Assembly (NCBI GenBank): GCA_963695415.1
Contig: CAVOGL010000005.1
Coordinates: 1-64,000 of the forward strand
Reading direction: 5' to 3'
DNA from: CAVXWV01 sp963695415
Lineage (GTDB): Bacteria; Chloroflexota; Anaerolineae; Anaerolineales; UBA4823
DNA length: 64,000 nt
The number at the start of each line of letters is the position of its first letter. The first letter of the stretch is position 1. This document shows positions 34,727 to 43,500 of the stretch, piece after piece. The position numbers and the translations under genes were made by a program. The notes beneath the pieces are model-generated. The model was not told where the DNA came from. It made no database searches and saw only the letters and a list, made by a program, of their open reading frames with translations.

Positions 34727-36001
34727 TCAATTACTTTTATTCTTAACTAAAGGAACGAAGATCCTCTCTCCAACATATTCGAATGCTCCGATGTCACACA
34801 CAGCCACCTGATCCTGATCACCATCAAATGGACGAGGAAAACCTCGTTGATCCATACCTGGACACGCAATCGCATTACCCCCATCCCCTGCCGCATCTAT
34901 CGCCGGACTGCCGACTAACAAGGCGTGCGTGAGGGTAGCTCCACCGTTATCTTTTAGAATCCCAAGTTGGGGATCTTCAACCAGGATCGTACTATCGCAA
35001 GTCGTATCACTGCCAATATTGTGATGACCAGCATCGATGAGTGATGTGCATGCCTTTTTCCCTTCTTCAGCCGTGATGATCGAGTTATAGATTTCTATTA
35101 CCAGCGGGTCATGAATTGCCCACCCATTCGAATTAGCTGTGTTGACGTTATTTGTTATCGTGGAGTAGTGAATTTTAAGATCCGCATCATTCCACTGGCT
35201 GATCCCGCCCCCATTCGCAGTCGCAGTATTTCCACTGATGGTGGTGTTGATCAGAATTGCCAGATTGTTGTTTGCGAAACCACCGCCATATTCTGCCATA
35301 TTTTCAGCAATCAGGCACCCATCCAGCAGGATATAATCAGAACCTCCCTGGTAAATCCCACCTCCTTCACCGGATGTTACATTTCCGGTGAACTGGCAGT
35401 CTCTAGCTTCCAAATCACCGTTTGCGTACAACCCACCACCGTACGAATAACCTTCCCCCAGGTTGTCACGCAATGCAACCCGGATGAGAGTCAGAGCACT
35501 GTTTGAATTGTATTGACGGATTCCGGCTCCAGTTTTACTATCTCCAATCTTCCCATGACGAACAGTCAAATCGGTGAATTCAACAGAGATCGTTGCGTCT
35601 CCTGAAATTTCGATTACGCGATCTATCCCAACGGATGCGGATGCTCCTGCCTGGATGATGGTCTGGTCCATGCCTTCGCCTTCCAGGTTGACGGTGGCGA
35701 GGATGTCGAGGTCTCCCGTAGCATTGTTGTCTTCCTCGGAACCAGCCAGGCTCAGGGTATAAATCCCGGCTGGGATATGGATGGTGTAGGTGTTCCCAGC
35801 ATCAGCGTTTGCCTTGCTGATCGCCCCGCGCAGGCTGCAGTCATTCGCTGCAGATGTACAAGCCTGGTATGCAGGATCGTTCGAGTCACTGGTGGTGTCA
35901 ATAGTGATGGATGTATCAATAGCTCGAACATCGTTGACGACTAACAGAACACCAACAAGTAAGATAACTACAAAACTGATTCGAACAGAAGTGCTTCTCA
36001 T
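34727..36001 (-). CDS. Secreted CSLREA/choice-of-anchor Q beta-helix protein
   Basis: 424 aa. AAAAAGGAGC precedes MRSTSVRISFVVILLVGVLL, a signal peptide. AANDCSLRGAISKANADAGN, DDNNATGDLDILATVNLEGE-type segments, repeats of GGGIYQ and GGGFAN, MDQRGFPRPFDGDQ and CDIGAFEYVGERIFVPLV follow. The same layout and many identical stretches as the gene at 33411 indicate a tandem duplication. Probably exported. The PLV tail resembles its paralog's and may be a sorting or anchoring signal (inference). Confidence 0.85.
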   Translation of the reverse strand: MRSTSVRISFVVILLVGVLLVVNDVRAIDTSITIDTTSDSNDPAYQACTSAANDCSLRGAISKANADAGNTYTIHIPAGIYTLSLAGSEEDNNATGDLDILATVNLEGEGMDQTIIQAGASASVGIDRVIEISGDATISVEFTDLTVRHGKIGDSKTGAGIRQYNSNSALTLIRVALRDNLGEGYSYGGGLYANGDLEARDCQFTGNVTSGEGGGIYQGGSDYILLDGCLIAENMAEYGGGFANNNLAILINTTISGNTATANGGGISQWNDADLKIHYSTITNNVNTANSNGWAIHDPLVIEIYNSIITAEEGKKACTSLIDAGHHNIGSDTTCDSTILVEDPQLGILKDNGGATLTHALLVGSPAIDAAGDGGNAIACPGMDQRGFPRPFDGDQDQVAVCDIGAFEYVGERIFVPLVKNKSN

Positions 36002-36148
36002 GGGTAGCTCCTTTTTGATCGCTTTAAAGGAAACTGAATACGGGTATGATGCTGGATCGGACACTACCAATAAATTATTCCCCAGCTAAAATTATACTGT
36101 AATTTTTCGATGAAATTTTCAACCAAACCGAATAACCAAAAAGAGATT

Positions 36149-37319
36149 TCATTCAGTGACTCTAAGCACCATCCCTTGTCCCGGTGCCAGCCAGTTGTTT
36201 TCCCCTGCCAGGGGCTGAAGCTGTCCATTGAACGGTGAAAGCATCTCTAATTCCCATCCGGGTTCTGCCAGCTCAAGATGGAAATTGCTGGAATGGTGGA
36301 AATGCTTATTCACCAGCACAAGCCAACGACTGCCATCCAATTCGTGGACAAACTCACCCACCAGGAACTGGGCGTGTGTTCCCCTTGACCGCCCGAACCC
36401 AGGCGCTGTCATCAGCCTGCCGGCATCCTTCCGGCACATCACCAAAATGATATACCCGCCGCGAGTTCAGATTCAGGAGTGTGGGGGCTATCTGAGCTAA
36501 TTGGTGAGAAACATTCTGCAAGTGATCCCAGGTTGCCGTACGCTTGCCAAACTGGTCAACGGGCGAAAGGCGGTAATTGCCCACCTCAGGAGCAATGTAG
36601 GTGAACCAGCTGATCCCTTTACCGCCATAAGCCAGGGTGGTGAACAACTGGAATCTTATCCCGGCAGGGGAAGGCTCCGCATAGGTGAAATGTGCATTCG
36701 ACAGGACGATGTTCCAGAATGGGAGCGAGTATTCAGCCGATAACCTGCGGATCACTTCCAGGTTGGAAAAGTAGGAAGGTCGCAGGTTACCATCCTCGAA
36801 AAGGGCATAATGATCATAAGAGACAAACTGCGGCTGAACGGTCTCGATGTACATGCGCACGTATTCTTCATACGTTGCTGCTCCCAATTGTTCCGCAGAG
36901 GCGTAGTTTGGGAACAAGTTAATGTAAACCGGATGATCAGGATCCGCTTCCCTGAAAGCGGCAGCAACCTGCGCCAGACCCGGGAACTCGCTGGCATGCG
37001 GCTCATCCTTCACACAATAACCCGCCAGTGCTGGATGGTCTCCCACCTCGGCAGCAAGGCTGCGGGCATTGAGCTTGAGTTGGGTGGGATCGATATTTCG
37101 GAAATCATAATCCATGCTGCGCGGGTCATACACATAGCCCTGTAATCCTGCCTCACACACTTTATCCAGGTCTTCGGGCAGGATGAAACCTGCCTGGTTG
37201 ATCCCGCAGTCTTTCATACCTTTGAGGACATCTGCATTGCTCAGGCTGGTCTCCCAGCGGGTTGTGGAAAACCCCCAGGCGAGATTTGGAAAGTACGGAA
37301 AAAGTTGTTTTTCTGCCAT
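36149..37319 (-). CDS. TIM-barrel glycoside-hydrolase-like protein, one frameshift
   Basis: About 389 aa. GGAGGAGAT precedes MAEKQLFPYFPNLAWGF. ALAGYCVKDEPHASEFPGLA (a KDEP-type acid/base position), PVYINLFPNYAS, VSYDHYALFEDG and GGKGISWFTYIAPE suggest a retaining glycosidase barrel. A small beta domain at the end (LVGEFVHELDGSRWLVLVNK) follows after a one-base slip near 36385. No signal peptide. The family is not settled; GH39/GH42-like or a related unclassified group. Confidence 0.7.
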
Positions 37320-37484
37320 ATCTCCTCCGTTTAAATCACACACTTATAAATAATTCTAGTCGAACCAATCAGGTTCACCGACAACATTCATCGATAACAG
37401 TATGAAGCGTCTGGTAAGAAATCCTACCTTTACGCTTTTATACCAGAAAAATTCATCCTTTACATCCTGATCGGCTCCACTTCC

Positions 37485-37516
37485 GGGAACCTCTTCGAAA
37501 ATCCGAAGAGGTTCCC
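37485..37516. terminator. Perfect 13-bp hairpin
   Basis: GGGAACCTCTTCG-6-CGAAGAGGTTCCC in the divergent intergenic region. The + side is followed by GGCTTTTAAGCC. No gene ends close by on +, so it may be a remnant, an attenuator or a bidirectional barrier. Confidence 0.4.
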
Positions 37517-37639
37517 GGCTTTTAAGCCTTCCCCACGATTTCCCCACGCCCACCCGCTTTCTCCCCACATTCTACCCGGCATTGTCCCCACTCACATTCG
37601 CGATGCTGGAGTCAGGACGAAAACAAAAGGAGAAAGCCA

Positions 37640-38411
37640 ATGAACCGCAAAATCCTGACCCTCAGCACCCTGACCATCCTGATCCTGACCATCTTCGCCA
37701 GCGCTTGCTCAGACACAACCCCCACGCGCGAATCTCTTCAGGAGATCCCCAACCAGTCAGCCCTCCTACAGGCAGCCCAGGAATACCTGCCTGTAGGCAT
37801 TCAAATCCCCTCAAGAACTCCCCGCCCGGATCAGCGAGCCGCAGCTGTTGGCTGCCTGGATCAGCCTTCACGAGCAGACAGAAAATATCACAGTCTGGGA
37901 TGGCAGCAGCTGGAGTGGTCGCAGGTTGGCACAATTCTTACTGGACAACAATGTCTCCGTCAGTTGGAGCACCCCGGATGTATGCCAATACTCCTGCACC
38001 AAACGTCCGTTGTGCGAGACCGAAGACTGCGCTCGCAAGAATGAATCCGATTACCCCATCTACATCGACACGGCGCTGAAATCAGCATCAATCCAGAAAC
38101 TCGCCGGCACCCTGGCACACGAAGCCTATCACCACACTGAGCCCTTCGGTAAGATCAAGGACACTCTCTTTGAAGAATACTGGGCGTTCAAGGTCGGGTC
38201 AGCCATCTCCGGCGAATCCTGGGGACCACTCGTCGAAGGTGATGAGTACAAGCCGGTTTGCCTGAACAAGTGGTTCGGCAGCAGTGGTTTCGTGACCACC
38301 TACGATATGCCCGAATATCCACAGCAAATCTCCCAGACAACAATATCCGCTGATGACGTCTGCCGCTACCAATCCAACATCAATCCGGATGCCATGGTAA
38401 CTGGACCTTGA
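37640..38411 (+). CDS. Predicted lipoprotein with HEAYHH metallopeptidase-like motif, one frameshift
   Basis: About 256 aa. A signal peptide with lipobox ASAC (ILTIFASACSDTTPT). The frame slips near 37835; correction gives ISEPQLLAAWISLHEQTENI. The C-terminal half has GTLAHEAYHHTEP, a possible HExxH-type zinc site. It lacks the glutamate at the usual place (H-E-A-Y-H still fits HExxH) and has several Cys (CQYSC, CETEDC). A surface-exposed hydrolase is possible. AAAGGAGAAAGCC precedes the ATG. Confidence 0.68.
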
Positions 38412-38432
38412 GAATACTTCTTCTCTCTTTTA

Positions 38433-38462
38433 GAAACTGCCGGGAATGTTTCCGGCAGTTTC
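38433..38462. terminator. Rho-independent-type terminator
   Basis: GAAACTGCCGG-8-CCGGCAGTTTC between convergent genes (lipoprotein on +, MBL-fold on -), with T-rich flank CTTTTA on one side. Probably bidirectional. Confidence 0.6.
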
Positions 38463-38465
38463 GAT

Positions 38466-39489
38466 TCAACCAATCAGTTTTTCATAAATGTAGCGTACAT
38501 TCGTCTCAAACCGCCCTCTGCTGCCGTACAACCACTCCCGGTAGGGTTCAGGGAACTGGATTTTGAGAGCATCCTCGACTGATCCCCCATTTCTAACCAC
38601 TTCTCCGACCCAGTTCTTCCAGCATGTCAAAATAACCCATCTGCAAAACCAGGTCTTCTTTAGAACCCACCGGACCATGCCCGGGAACGAAAATTTCGTA
38701 TTGCGAATTCGAGGAAGTACTGCACCTGTTCCCGGTATCCATCGATGTCGCAGAACCCCATGAACGGCTGGCAGTCGAAAAAACCGATGTCACCTATGAA
38801 GGCGATACGCTCCTCGGTCAGCAGCAGGGCAACATCTTCCTCAGAATGCCCGCGTCCCATCGAGCGGAACTCGACCGCCGAGGGAAACTCGGACGCCGAG
38901 GGGAACCCAGCCGCTGAGTGAAACTCAGCCACTCGCTGGCTGCCATAGAGCATTAGCGAGCCATCGAAAACGATATCCGGGTAGCGCGGTTCGTAGACCG
39001 CCATCTCATCCAGAACCGTTCGTGCCATCACGATCGATTGCGCCAGTCCTGATTTCTCGCGGGGTCCGGCTCTGCCGCATATTTCGCTTCCAATTCCATT
39101 AACCAATCCTGCCATTCAGATGGCTGCTGGTATTCCTCGATCATATTCTCTCCCCACTCGAGAGCCACTTTCCGGACCGAAGGGGTGGAGACCAGCGAGG
39201 TTGTCTTATCAAAAGCGGAGGCACCGATCCAGTGGTCATTGTGCGCGTGGGTGAGCAGGATCAGTTCTACCGGGCGGTGGAAAAGCTTTTCGGCAGCCTG
39301 GCGCAAATCACCTCCTGCTGCCATCGAGTTGAAAGCATCCACCAGGACCGTACGTTCACCCAGGTTGATCAAACCGGCGTTGGAGTACGCCGCCCCACCC
39401 TGTTTATGGGTGCAGGCAATCACACCGGGCGACAGCGGTTCCAGGGAAAAGTGTTTCGATTGGGGGAAATCATTCAAGGTCATCGGCAC
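38466..39489 (-). CDS. MBL-fold metallo-hydrolase, at least three frameshifts
   Basis: Metallo-beta-lactamase-fold protein of about 340 aa. The zinc motif LILLTHAHNDHWIGA (HxHxDH) is near residue 80. Next come MGRGHSEEDVALLLTEERIA (the second His) and YEIFVPGHGPVGSKEDLVL (the GHG near the C-terminus). It is broken near 39055, 38715 and 38610; joining the frames gives a continuous fold. An 18-bp tandem repeat lies inside. AAGG-type ribosome binding sites are weak. Substrate unknown. Confidence 0.75.
38866..38929. repeat. In-frame 18-bp tandem repeat in the MBL-fold gene
   Basis: About three and a half units of GAGTTTCCCTCGGCGGTC type (read on -), adding residues HSAAGFPSASEFPSAVEF between VAEF and RSMGRGHSEED. 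Without the array the sequence would read VAEFRSMGRGHSEED directly. Confidence 0.7.
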
Positions 39490-39591
39490 CTCCCGCCAGT
39501 GAATATTGACAGCAGCTTTCGATTAATTATATCCGCTACATTTACACGAGAAACTCGAAGTCGAGGTATCATTAAGGCAGCCCTCCATTCC

Positions 39592-40735
39592 ATGTTGCCA
39601 TCCTCTGACCAACCTTCGGTGCGACTCGCCCTGGACACAATCTTGCGTATACCAAATCCAGGTATTCCCAGCTGTATGTTGCACGTGATGCAGCACGACC
39701 ACATCGAGCGTCTGGCAGGATCCAACCCGGACAGTTACCTGTCATGATCCTCACGGGATCTACATCCGCATGCAGCAGAACATCGGCACCTGTCTTTTGG
39801 ACCAGTACCTGGCGGAGAACCCGCTGACCATGGGAGATTCCGGTTTTGATCCCGGTTCCACCCGCACTGCCACCACTGGATTGGAGGCGGTACAACTGGA
39901 CGGGATCGCCATCCGTTCAGCGGAATCCGTGGTCGAGCACCTGGAGACCGTCGAATTTCCCTCTTTACGAAACAGGATCCTTGATTTTGATATAAATTCT
40001 GTGAAATCAAGCATCATTCAGGCTGAAGCAGAACTGCAAGACATGTTGGGACCTTCGATCTTGAAATGCCCTTACGGGATCACCCTATTCCCGGTTCTGG
40101 ATTATGCCAGATACGGGTACTTGCCCTATTTTCAAGCATACGCATTATTTCCGGATGTGATCGAAAAGCATTTCAAACTGCAGGCAGACCTTGCGGAATT
40201 ACACAACAAGGCAGCCGCGCAGGCGATCATGGATGGAAACCTGCCCCCATTGATCCGGTTGGATCATGACATGGCTGATTCACGCGGCACGCTGGTCAGC
40301 CTGCAGTCTCTGGACCGCCTCTGGTTCCCCCATTTCACCCGCAGCATCCAGCCTCTGCTCCACGCCAATATCAAGCTGATCTGGCACTGCGACGGAAACC
40401 TGATGGGGATGGTGCCGCGGCTCCTGGATGTGGGATTGTCAGGATTCCAGGGATTCCAGTATGAAGACGGCATGGATTACTGTCAGATCTGCAGGATGAA
40501 AACCAGGGACGGCGAGAGTTTACTGATCATCGCCGGTGTCTCGGTCACGCGCACGCTGCCTTTCGAGAGTCCCGGAGACGTGCGTCGCGAGCTGATGTGG
40601 CTGGCGGAGAACGGACCACCGACCGGTCTGTTCCTGGGCGCCTCCAGCTCGATCCTCCCGGGCACCCCCTGGGACAACCTGCACACCCTGGTGGAGGGAC
40701 TGCGCCATTACCAGAAAAGGAGAAATAAAAAATGA
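39592..40735 (+). CDS. Uroporphyrinogen decarboxylase-family (URO-D-like) protein, one frameshift
   Basis: About 380 aa. It begins MLPSSDQPSVRLALDTILRI. One base near 39742 joins SNPDSYL to HDPHGIYIRMQQNIGTCLLD. HCDGNLMGMVPRLLDVGLSG and FQGFQYEDGMDYCQICRMK are typical of URO-D-like methyltransferases (corrinoid or unknown methyl transfer) rather than heme-pathway HemE. Its stop overlaps the ATG of the next FAD gene (ATGA), so the three genes to 43487 form an operon. Divergent from the MBL gene. Confidence 0.8.
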
Positions 40736-42037
40736 TCCGTCGAGAAAACATTGAACACCTGGTCCCGCAAAACGGAGTTGCCTATGATGTCATCGTTGCT
40801 GGAGGAGGCCCTGCCGGGATCGGTGCGGCAATAGGTTCTGCCCTCCAGGGTGCCAGGACGCTGATCCTGGAAGGGCGTAGCTTCTTCGGTGGCGTGGCAG
40901 CAGTGGCGATGTGGATGCCGATGAACCGCTTGCTGCAGGATGCAGGTAAACGCAGTGACGTCCACCAGCTGCTGGTCGATAAGATCTTGTCCTACCAACC
41001 GCCAGCTGCCATCCCTGGAAAAAGTGACATGATCAATGGCGATGGTCTGAACGTCCACCCGGATTACCTGCGCCTGGCATGCTTCGAGCTTTTCGAAGAG
41101 CATAGTGTCCACTACCGCCTGTACAGCCCGGTGACCGGGGTAGTCATGGATGGCAATTGTTTGAAAGGCGTGGTGACAACCAGCAAGGATGGGCTGCAGC
41201 AATTTTCAGGAGGCGTCATCATCGACGCAACCGGCGATGGGGACGTTGCGCATCTGGCAGGGGCAGAAATGGTCTACGGCATGGAGGAAGATGGTCGCCA
41301 TATGCCCATCTCGCTCGTGTTTGCCCTGGCGAATGTAGACACTGAAAAGTTCTTTGATTACCTCGATGCCCGACAGGAAGAATTCCAGGAGATCCTGGAT
41401 CAGTCCTTTGCAGACGGGTATGCCATCGCCGCCTGGTACAGCTTCGACCGCACGACCATCCCGGGTGTGGTCAATGTCAATAACGGCGCGCTGCGCCAGA
41501 TCGGTAACCTGGACGGCACCCGTGCGCAGCACCTGACGATTGCTGAACGCGCAGGCATCCAGGTAGCGGTGGATCTGGTCGCTGTGGCACGAGAAAAACA
41601 GATCCCGGGTCTGGAGGAGTGCTACCTGGTGCGGGTAGGCGCCCATGCAGGCGTGCGTGATACCCGCCGTCTGGTGGGTGAATATATGTTGACCGTGGAG
41701 GATGCACGCCAGCGGTCCAGAATTTGATGACGTGGTCGCCCGGAAATTTGGTGCTATCGATGCAAACCAGCTGTTCATCGGCGAGATGAAATCCGGCTTT
41801 GCCTACCCCTACCGAAGCATGTTGCCCAGGAAGATCGAATACCTGCTGGTCGCCGGACGCTGCGCCTCAGCCACGTTCCTCGGTCACGCTGCCGGGAAGA
41901 GCATGGGCAACATGATGGCGCTGGGTCAGGCTGCCGGGGTGGCTGCAGCAATGAGTGTGCAGCAGCATGTTCTTCCCCGCGATCTGGATGTGGGTTCTCT
42001 TCAATCATCGTTGCGGAACATGGGCGTCTTGATTTAG
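40732..42037 (+). CDS. FAD-dependent oxidoreductase (FAD_oxidored type), one frameshift
   Basis: About 434 aa. The Rossmann motif VIVAGGGPAGIGAAIGSALQ at the N-terminus, VIIDATGDGDVAHLAGAEMV in the middle and LLVAGRCASATFLGHAAGKS at the C-terminus are characteristic of the FAD-dependent oxidoreductases often found with glycan-degradation genes. The frame slips near 41710, between MLTVEDA and SGPEFDDVV. Coupled to the URO-D-like gene. Substrate unknown. Confidence 0.85.
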
Positions 42038-42050
42038 GAGTAACGGTGAA

Positions 42051-43487
42051 ATGGAACATTACGACACGATAGTGTTGGGCGGTGGGTCCGCCGGGATTAC
42101 CGCCGCCATCCAGGCTGGTCGGGCAGGGGTGCGCACGCTGCTGGTGGAAAAGAACGGCATTCTGGGCGGTACGATGATACCGGGGGGAGTTAATTACCCC
42201 GGTCTGTTCCATGCATGGGGCAGGCAGGTGGTTGCCGGGATCGGTTGGGATCTGGTAAAAAGGACGGTCTCGCTCTCTGGAGGCGAGCTGCCAGATTTCA
42301 CACTTCCAGACCAACCGCACTGGAAGCAGCAGGTGCGCGTTGACCGGGCACTTTTAGCCGCGCTGGCGGATGAAGCTGTACTCGCTGCCGGGGTAAAACC
42401 GCTGTTCCACACCATGGTTGCACAGGTTCAAAAGATTGCGAATACATGGAACCTGACCCTGTGCACCAAAGAAGGTTTGCAAACCTTTTCCTGTACGGTT
42501 CTGGTTGACTGCACCGGTGACGCCAATGGTAGCGGTTTGGCGGGGTTCGAGCGCCGGATGAATCCAGAATTACAACCGGGAACGCTGATTTTCCGCCTGG
42601 GAGGTTACCGTGCTGAGGATGTGGACATCGAAGCGATCACCCGGGCTGCGATGAAAGCAATCAGGGCAGGAGACCTGCTGCGAACGGATTTCTCATACAG
42701 CCAGCCGATGGTAGAAAATTTCCTGCGCAATCGGGGAGAGAACGCCATGCATGTACCCGATATCGATGGCAGCACCAGCGCCGGTCGCACGCAGGCTGAG
42801 ATCAAAGGTCGCCAGGCGCTCCTGCGCCTTTACCGCTTCCTGCGGATTCAGCCTGGACTGGAGGACCTGACCATCGATTATTGTGCCCCGGAGGTGGGCA
42901 TCCGCGAAACCTGGACCATTGCAGGGAAAAAGACGATCTGCGCAGAGGATTATGCCAGCGGAAAAATGTGGGATGATGCGGTTTGTTACAGTTTCTACCC
43001 GATTGACATCCACCGCAGCGATGAAAGTGGATTGGATCTGAGACCTCTCACACCAGGCACTTTCCCCACCATCCCCCGCGGGGCGATGCTGCCATCGGGC
43101 AGTCGTAATTTGATTGCAGCCGGTCGCTGCATTTCTGGTGACCAGGCTGCCAGCTCCGCATTCCGCACCCAGGCGACGTGCATGGCGACCGGGCAGGCTG
43201 CCGGCGCGCTGGCAGCCCTGGCGGTGAAACTGGACTGCGATGTTGAGGAAGTGCCCCTGGAGCTGCTGTTCGAGCTGCTGGCTGAACATGGTGCTATCGT
43301 CCCCGGTGAAGTGCACGTAATAATTAGAATTAACAACGTAAATTACTTGATCAAAAACTCGATATCTACTAAAATGATTGTGAAGCTTATGAACACCGCA
43401 GCACACACCGATAGAAGCTTGCAAGAAGGGGGAAGTATCAAATCTACTGTTGTATATCGCACAATAAAACCTACAACCAACCAATGA
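42051..43487 (+). CDS. FAD-dependent oxidoreductase (FAD_oxidored type)
   Basis: 478 aa as read. TIVLGGGSAGITAAIQAGRA, VLVDCTGDANGSGLAGF and LIAAGRCISGDQAASSAFRT match the same family as its upstream neighbour. AGGAGTAACGGTGAA lies before the ATG. Family homology ends near residue 423 (HGAIVPGEV); the last ~55 codons (IIRINNVNYLIKNSISTKM) look like intergenic DNA read through after a missed stop or frameshift. Operon with the preceding two genes. Confidence 0.85.
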   Translation: MEHYDTIVLGGGSAGITAAIQAGRAGVRTLLVEKNGILGGTMIPGGVNYPGLFHAWGRQVVAGIGWDLVKRTVSLSGGELPDFTLPDQPHWKQQVRVDRALLAALADEAVLAAGVKPLFHTMVAQVQKIANTWNLTLCTKEGLQTFSCTVLVDCTGDANGSGLAGFERRMNPELQPGTLIFRLGGYRAEDVDIEAITRAAMKAIRAGDLLRTDFSYSQPMVENFLRNRGENAMHVPDIDGSTSAGRTQAEIKGRQALLRLYRFLRIQPGLEDLTIDYCAPEVGIRETWTIAGKKTICAEDYASGKMWDDAVCYSFYPIDIHRSDESGLDLRPLTPGTFPTIPRGAMLPSGSRNLIAAGRCISGDQAASSAFRTQATCMATGQAAGALAALAVKLDCDVEEVPLELLFELLAEHGAIVPGEVHVIIRINNVNYLIKNSISTKMIVKLMNTAAHTDRSLQEGGSIKSTVVYRTIKPTTNQ

Positions 43488-43500
43488 AAAGGAGCTCTTC

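Noticed and set aside
43315..43487. C-terminal extension of the second FAD oxidoreductase as a new domain
   Set aside because: AT-rich, low similarity to any fold and immediately before the next gene's ribosome binding site; more likely read-through of intergenic DNA after a lost stop.
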